A DNA stretch of 64,000 nucleotides from Janthinobacterium sp. CG3 (GTDB lineage Bacteria > Pseudomonadota > Gammaproteobacteria > Burkholderiales > Burkholderiaceae_D): the NCBI RefSeq assembly GCF_000344615.1, contig NZ_KB467825.1, forward strand, positions 223,165-287,164, read 5' to 3'. Below are positions 62,669-64,000 of the stretch, piece after piece. The notes under the pieces are model-generated. The model was given only the letters and a program-made list of their open reading frames with translations, had not been told where the DNA came from and did no database searches. A program made the translations under genes and the position numbers. Each line of letters opens with the position of its first letter. Position 1 is the first letter of the stretch.

Positions 62669-64000
62669 TTATACGTGCAATAAAAGGTGCTCGCGTTCCC
62701 ACGGACTGATGACGGTCATGAACTCCTGGTGCTCCAGGTCCTTGATCGCCGCGTACACGTCGATGAAACGCTCGCCCAGCACGGCGCGCAGCTTGTCCTC
62801 GGCGCGCAGCGCGTGCAGCGCTTCCGGCAGGCCCTGCGGCAGTTCGAATTTCAGGTCGTAGGCGCTGCCCACCGTCATCGGGGTCGGCTCCAGTTGCTCC
62901 ACCATGCCGAGGTAGCCGCAGGCCAGCGTCACGGCCAGCGCCAGGTAGGGGTTGGCGTCGGCGCCGATGATGCGGTTTTCGACGCGGCGGTCCTGCACGC
63001 CCGACTCCGGCACGCGGAAGCCGACGGTGCGGTTGTCCAGGCCCCACTGGATGTTGATCGGCGCGGCGGTGTGGCGGACGATGCGCCGGTACGAATTCAC
63101 GTACGGCGCGACGATCGCCATCGCCGACGGCATATAGCGCTGCAGGCCGCCGATGTAGTGCTTGAAGATGGCGGCGGCGGAGCCGTCGGCGTTGCTGAAG
63201 ATGTTCAAGCCGGTCTTGGCGTCGACCACGCTCTGGTGCACGTGCATCGCCGAACCCGGCTCGCCGGCCATCGGCTTGGCCATGAAGGTGGCGTACATAT
63301 CGTGCTTCAGCGCCGCTTCGCGCAGCGTGCGCTTAAAGAAGAAGACCTTGTCGGCCAGGCCCAGCGGGTCGCCGTGCAGGAAGTTGATTTCCATCTGGCC
63401 GGCGCCGATTTCATGAATCAGCGTGTCGACGTCCAGGTTCATCAGCTCGCAATAGTCGTAGATGTCCTCGAACAGCGGATCGAACTCGTTGACGGCGTCG
63501 ATGCTGTAGACCTGGCGGCTGGTTTCGGCGCGGCCGCTGCGGCCGATCGGCGGTTTCAGCGGCAGGTCGGGGTCGATGTTCTTGGCCGTCAGGTAAAACT
63601 CCAGCTCGGGCGCGACGACCGGCTTCCAGCCCTTGTCGGCGTACAGCTTCAAGACCCGCCGCAGCACCGAGCGCGGCGCGAAGTCGACCAGCGCGCCGTC
63701 GGCGAAATAGCAGTCGTGGATGACCTGGGCGGTCGGGTCGGTTGCCCACGGCACCATGGTGATGGTGGTCGGGTCGGCCTTCAGGATCATGTCGCGGTCG
63801 GTGGCGGAGATGGCGCGGTCGTAGGCGGCGTCGTCGGTCGGGTAGTTGCCGGTCACGGTCATGCCGAGCACCGCTTCCGGGATGCGCATGCCGCGCTCCT
63901 GGGTGAATTTACCGCGCGGCAGAATTTTCCCGCGGGCGACCCCGGTCAGATCGGGCACCAGGCATTCAATTTCAGTGACCCGTTTTTCGTTCAGCCACAG
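62669..64000 (-). CDS. Glutamine synthetase-family protein, PuuA-like (copy 3, 5' end outside window)
   Basis: The frame is open from the right edge; 14 codons before a GTG at 63958 still match the family (LWLNEKRVTEIEC), so the true start is outside. The visible 443 residues include DLTGVARGKILP, IGAGQMEINF, GSAMHVHQSV, NSYRRIVRHTAAP and NPYLALAVTLACGYLGM, and the end PWEREHLLLHV. It is a paralogue of copy 1 (52181-50844), with long shared stretches, and more distant from copy 2. It is a likely gamma-glutamylputrescine synthetase. Confidence 0.9.
   Translation of the reverse strand: MWLNEKRVTEIECLVPDLTGVARGKILPRGKFTQERGMRIPEAVLGMTVTGNYPTDDAAYDRAISATDRDMILKADPTTITMVPWATDPTAQVIHDCYFADGALVDFAPRSVLRRVLKLYADKGWKPVVAPELEFYLTAKNIDPDLPLKPPIGRSGRAETSRQVYSIDAVNEFDPLFEDIYDYCELMNLDVDTLIHEIGAGQMEINFLHGDPLGLADKVFFFKRTLREAALKHDMYATFMAKPMAGEPGSAMHVHQSVVDAKTGLNIFSNADGSAAAIFKHYIGGLQRYMPSAMAIVAPYVNSYRRIVRHTAAPINIQWGLDNRTVGFRVPESGVQDRRVENRIIGADANPYLALAVTLACGYLGMVEQLEPTPMTVGSAYDLKFELPQGLPEALHALRAEDKLRAVLGERFIDVYAAIKDLEHQEFMTVISPWEREHLLLHV

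Overview
The window is high-GC chromosomal DNA from a betaproteobacterium, most likely of the family Oxalobacteraceae (Massilia/Duganella/Janthinobacterium group). The evidence is strong GC bias at third codon positions and the gene neighbourhoods: pgk-pyk-fba-purC-purE-purK-sua5, recA-recX-DUF2889-sucC-sucD followed by a type IV pilin, and hda-HAD-pcnB-folK-panB. The genus assignment is inference.

Layout. 1-302 is the right end of an IS4/IS50-type insertion sequence. 510-11193 is a signalling region: a small unknown protein, a two-domain KaiC-like ATPase and a soluble hybrid histidine kinase on the plus strand; a REC-PAS-PAS protein, a membrane hybrid kinase and a Crp/Fnr-type regulator on the minus strand; then a CHASE-PAS-GGDEF-EAL cyclic-di-GMP enzyme. 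11249-19052 is central metabolism on the minus strand (glycolysis, purine synthesis, threonylcarbamoyl-AMP synthase). 19119-25987 holds an AzlCD exporter, several small conserved genes, a BepA-like M48 protease, moaC and a PilZ protein. 26038-31491 holds a type IV pilin with a clear sigma-54 promoter, sucCD, a DUF2889 gene, recX and recA with a LexA box. 31696-36233 is a two-component system followed by a two-subunit sodium:solute symporter. 36307-41240 holds an S9-family protein lacking its nucleophile serine, a PPi-dependent phosphofructokinase, a heptad-repeat secreted protein and purM. 41375-46723 is perM-type transporter, hda, HAD phosphatase, pcnB, folK, panB. 46883-49246 is a multi-PAS kinase.

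49346-64000 is one large minus-strand polyamine region: three gamma-glutamylputrescine-synthetase-like proteins, an aldehyde dehydrogenase, two class III aminotransferases, the PotFGHI putrescine importer and a DUF3138 outer-membrane protein. Together these would bring putrescine through the outer and inner membranes and degrade it toward GABA and succinate, by gamma-glutamylation, by direct transamination, or by both. The last gene runs off the right edge.

Intergenic DNA carries at least five copies of a short inverted-repeat family built on GTCGGGTTA/GTCGGAT, and a separate near-perfect 61-bp palindrome after folK. No rRNA, tRNA or CRISPR array was recognised. Start codons were chosen by ribosome binding sites, overlaps and family alignment from memory; no database search was possible.
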